This document shows positions 6,038-7,628 of a stretch of 7,628 nucleotides of DNA, one piece after another. The DNA is taken from assembly GCA_001805125.1 (NCBI GenBank), contig MHEF01000089.1, positions 5,008 through 12,635 of the forward strand, read 5' to 3'. Source of the stretch: Nitrospirae bacterium RBG_13_39_12. Its GTDB lineage: Bacteria > Nitrospirota > Thermodesulfovibrionia > Thermodesulfovibrionales > SM23-35. Numbering within the stretch: position 1 is the first letter of the stretch; each line of letters opens with the position of its first letter. Both the position numbers and the translations under genes were made by a program. The notes beneath the pieces were generated by a model. It saw only the letters and a list, made by a program, of their open reading frames with translations, made no database searches and was not told the origin of the DNA.

Positions 6038-6997
6038 ATGGCATCCGAAGAAATTGAACGACTGAAAGAAAAGGTAGATAAAGACCCCAATTCAAAGCTT
6101 TTCATCCCACTTGCTGATGAATACAAAAAGGCAGGCATGTTTGACGAAGCCATTGATGTCCTTATTAAAGGTCTTGAAAAGCAGCCTGGATATATGAGCG
6201 CACGTGTCGCACTTGGCAAGGTATATTTCGAGAAAGGTATGCCTGAAGAGGCAAGAGCCGAATTTGAAAAAGTTATAAAAATAATCCCCGACAATTTATA
6301 CGCCCATAAAAAACTTGCCGAGATTTACAGGGATGTCGGCGAACGAGACAAAGCAATAAAAGAATTCAAGACAGTTTTGAAACTAAATCCAATGGATGAA
6401 TGGGCAGCAACAAATATTTCGGATATAGAGGAAGGAGTTAAACCCAAGCCTAAAATACCAGAACCTGCAAAGGACGAAGATAAAATCATTGCCGGACAAA
6501 AACCTTTAACAAAAATGGGGGAAGAAAAGCCTTCCGACACAACTGCAGATAGAGGCGTTACTGAAGATCTTGATAAGGCTTTCGCTGAATTTACTGAAGA
6601 AGCTGAAGAAATTCAAGCAGAAACTGTCACAGAAATTAAGGAAATACCTGAAGAGGAGCCGCAGCCGTTTGAGGAAGTATTTAAAGATTCAGAAGTTGTT
6701 TTTGATCAAGAAGATATGGCTGTTAAAGAAGATGTAACTAAGCAATCTGAACAGCCAGCTTTAAGTGTGCGCACTGCAGACCCTTATATATCTCAGGGAA
6801 AGTTTATGGAGGCCATGAAAATATACCAGAAACTTCTCGCTGAAGACCCTGATAACAGGCAAGTTTTACAGCGTATTGAAGAGCTGAAGTCTCTTTTAAG
6901 TCTTCTCGGTAAGGACAAGGAAGAACTTATAGCAAGACTGGATAATTTACTCGATGGCATTAAAAAGAGGCGTGATGAGTTTTTCGGAAGTGCTTAA
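6038..6997 (+). CDS. Cytoplasmic tetratricopeptide repeat (TPR) protein with acidic linker
   Basis: A 319-residue protein with no signal peptide or membrane segment. Three consecutive TPR units fill about 18-51, 52-85 and 86-119, each of 34 residues, with the usual A/G/Y/P pattern, for example LADEYKKAGMFDEAIDVLIK and LAEIYRDVGERDKAIKEFK. Residues about 125-243 form a low-complexity linker rich in Glu, Lys, Pro, Thr and Val, probably disordered. A fourth TPR-like hairpin (DPYISQGKFMEAMKIYQKLL, 248-267) and a helical tail ending in KKRRDEFFGSA close the protein. TPRs bind partner proteins; no catalytic motif is visible and no gene name is justified. The ATG at 6038 has only a weak GGA upstream. 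The last 23 bases overlap the Roadblock gene, so the two products are likely made together and may interact. Confidence 0.9.
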   Translation: MASEEIERLKEKVDKDPNSKLFIPLADEYKKAGMFDEAIDVLIKGLEKQPGYMSARVALGKVYFEKGMPEEARAEFEKVIKIIPDNLYAHKKLAEIYRDVGERDKAIKEFKTVLKLNPMDEWAATNISDIEEGVKPKPKIPEPAKDEDKIIAGQKPLTKMGEEKPSDTTADRGVTEDLDKAFAEFTEEAEEIQAETVTEIKEIPEEEPQPFEEVFKDSEVVFDQEDMAVKEDVTKQSEQPALSVRTADPYISQGKFMEAMKIYQKLLAEDPDNRQVLQRIEELKSLLSLLGKDKEELIARLDNLLDGIKKRRDEFFGSA

Positions 6998-7331
6998 GGA
7001 GACAGTTGAAAAGGTTGACGGGGCTGTATCTGCTATGATAATCGGCAAAGACGGTATATCTGTTCATGAATACTCATCGGAAAACCTCATAGACCTCACG
7101 GGACTCAGTGCAGAAGCATCTGCAATGATTAGAGATATAAGCCTGGCATCAGATAACCTCGGACTCGGGGATGCGAGAGAATTTTCGATAATATCAGACA
7201 CTTGCGGAATTATTTTCAGGAAAATAAATTCTGACTATTACATCGCCCTTATAATAAAGCCTGAAGGCAATTATGGCAAGGGCCGATTCATTTTAAAAAA
7301 TTCAGTTCCTAAAATAGCGGGCGAATTCTAA
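6975..7331 (+). CDS. Roadblock/LC7 domain protein
   Basis: A 118-residue single-domain protein. The Roadblock/LC7 fold covers about 4-95: an N-terminal helix SFSEVLKETVEKVDGAVSAM, the strand and turn MIIGKDGISV (21-30), a long central helix (about 44-62), the strands EFSIISDTCGIIFRKI and YYIALIIKP, and the family-like ending GNYGKGRFILKNSVPKI. Proteins of this type dimerise and often regulate small Ras-like GTPases, as MglB does for MglA in gliding bacteria; no GTPase lies in the window, so the partner is unknown. The frame is open to an ATG at 6954, but I start at ATG 6975. AAGAGG lies 4 nt before it, and family members typically begin MSFxEIL just before the first helix. It overlaps the TPR gene by 23 bases, suggesting coupling and a shared function. 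No clear terminator follows. Confidence 0.87.
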   Translation: MSFSEVLKETVEKVDGAVSAMIIGKDGISVHEYSSENLIDLTGLSAEASAMIRDISLASDNLGLGDAREFSIISDTCGIIFRKINSDYYIALIIKPEGNYGKGRFILKNSVPKIAGEF

Positions 7332-7474
7332 GACCAATCTTTTTCTATCAATCCCTGTAACAGCTCCATCCTCAAAATTTATTTTGTAAATCCATCTGAG
7401 ATTTTATTCGAAGCCCCTCTAAAGCAGGATATTTTTAAAATGCAAAATTTATATATAGAACTATTTTACTTATA

Positions 7475-7492
7475 CAATTAATTGACAATTAA
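7475..7492. repeat. CAATTAA/TTAATTG repeat cluster over the -35 box
   Basis: CAATTAA occurs at 7475-7481 and again at 7486-7492, 11 bp apart. The inverted copy TTAATTG sits at 7478-7484. Together they give a 10-bp perfect palindrome (7475-7484) and a 15-bp inverted repeat with 7-bp arms (7478-7492). The -35 hexamer lies inside. The layout would suit a regulator binding successive turns of one helix face, but AT-rich DNA makes chance palindromes common. Confidence 0.45.
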
Positions 7493-7510
7493 ATAGTAAT
7501 GCGGGATAAT
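7482..7510 (+). promoter_or_regulatory. Near-consensus sigma70-type promoter
   Basis: TTGACA (7482-7487, perfect) is followed by exactly 17 bp and GATAAT (7505-7510, 5 of 6). The DNA upstream (about 7437-7480) is almost all A and T, as in an UP element. Transcription would begin near 7517, giving a leader of about 60 nt to the gene at 7577. A second candidate is the extended -10 TGGTATAAA (7517-7525), which has no good -35. Confidence 0.7.
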
Positions 7511-7576
7511 CAGGCATGGTATAAATAAAAGCTTCAGATATTTTGATTTCGACATATTCTAAAAAGGAGCCTAATA

Positions 7577-7628
7577 ATGAATGCGCCCAGGGAAGAACAG
7601 GATAAGGAAGTGCTGGAAACATTAAACT
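7577..7628 (+). CDS. Start of an unidentified gene (17 codons visible, runs off window)
   Basis: ATG at 7577 opens a frame reading MNAPREEQDKEVLETLN to the window edge. AAGGAG (7564-7569) lies 7 nt upstream, a good ribosome site, and a near-consensus promoter lies about 70 bp upstream, so this is very probably a real gene beginning its own transcript. The visible peptide is hydrophilic and charged, with no signal peptide. It is too short to assign to a family. Confidence 0.7.
   Translation, partial: MNAPREEQDKEVLETLN

Larger units (their letters stand above)
7332..7576. other. 245-bp AT-rich intergenic region
   Basis: No coding frame of note is visible on either strand. The first half (7332-7430) has only very weak stems, such as CAAAAT/ATTTTG around 7373-7386 and AAATC/GATTT at 7388-7404, neither with a G-C-rich arm and T-run, so I call no terminator for the upstream operon. 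The second half is strongly AT-rich and holds the promoter and repeat cluster listed separately. Confidence 0.6.

Noticed and set aside
5461..6294. 277-codon open frame on the minus strand
   Set aside because: It lies antisense to coaBC and the TPR gene, both with intact family motifs. Its translation is Ser/Phe/Ile-rich with no recognisable domain, as expected for an antisense shadow.
7373..7404. Possible intrinsic terminator after the Roadblock gene
   Set aside because: The stems are 5-6 bp with at most one G-C pair and no proper T-run after them.
6030..7558. Shared octamer GACATATT upstream of both the TPR gene and the gene at 7577
   Set aside because: Eight AT-rich bases recurring once in this length can be chance, and their positions relative to the starts differ.

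Overview
The window is an ordinary, densely packed stretch of bacterial chromosome, AT-leaning by eye (around 40% GC, not computed). It holds two divergent operons of housekeeping and energy genes, plus the start of a further gene. I see no mobile element, CRISPR array, rRNA or tRNA. A four-subunit pyruvate:ferredoxin oxidoreductase points to an anaerobe. The order yicC-remA-gmk-rpoZ-coaBC is typical of several anaerobic lineages; with this codon style I would guess Nitrospirota (Thermodesulfovibrio-like) or a deltaproteobacterium-like group. That placement is inference and not secure.

Left part, minus strand (1-2534): porG-porD-porA-porB, encoding the gamma, delta, alpha and beta subunits of the oxidoreductase. 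porB runs off the left edge. The genes overlap or abut (ATGA, TAATG, 1-nt gap), so they are one translationally coupled unit. A good sigma70-type promoter (TTGAAA, 17 bp, TAAAAT) lies just upstream of porG. The complex makes acetyl-CoA, CO2 and reduced ferredoxin from pyruvate, or runs in reverse to fix CO2.

Middle (2535-2685): a 151-bp divergent intergenic region with a promoter for each direction. The rightward one places its predicted transcription start almost on the yicC ATG, so yicC may be leaderless.

Right part, plus strand (2686-7331): yicC (endoribonuclease family), remA (DUF370 DNA-binding regulator), gmk (guanylate kinase), rpoZ (RNA polymerase omega with a long charged C-terminal extension) and coaBC (coenzyme A biosynthesis). 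These are tightly linked or overlapping, and several use non-ATG starts. After a 36-nt AT-rich gap come a cytoplasmic TPR protein and an overlapping Roadblock/LC7 protein of unknown specific role.

The last intergenic region (7332-7576) has a near-consensus promoter (TTGACA, 17 bp, GATAAT) whose -35 box sits in a cluster of CAATTAA/TTAATTG repeats, a possible operator. It leads into a gene of which only 17 codons are visible. Several starts were moved from the longest-ORF position to an internal start with a Shine-Dalgarno or family support: porG, yicC, remA, coaBC and the Roadblock gene.
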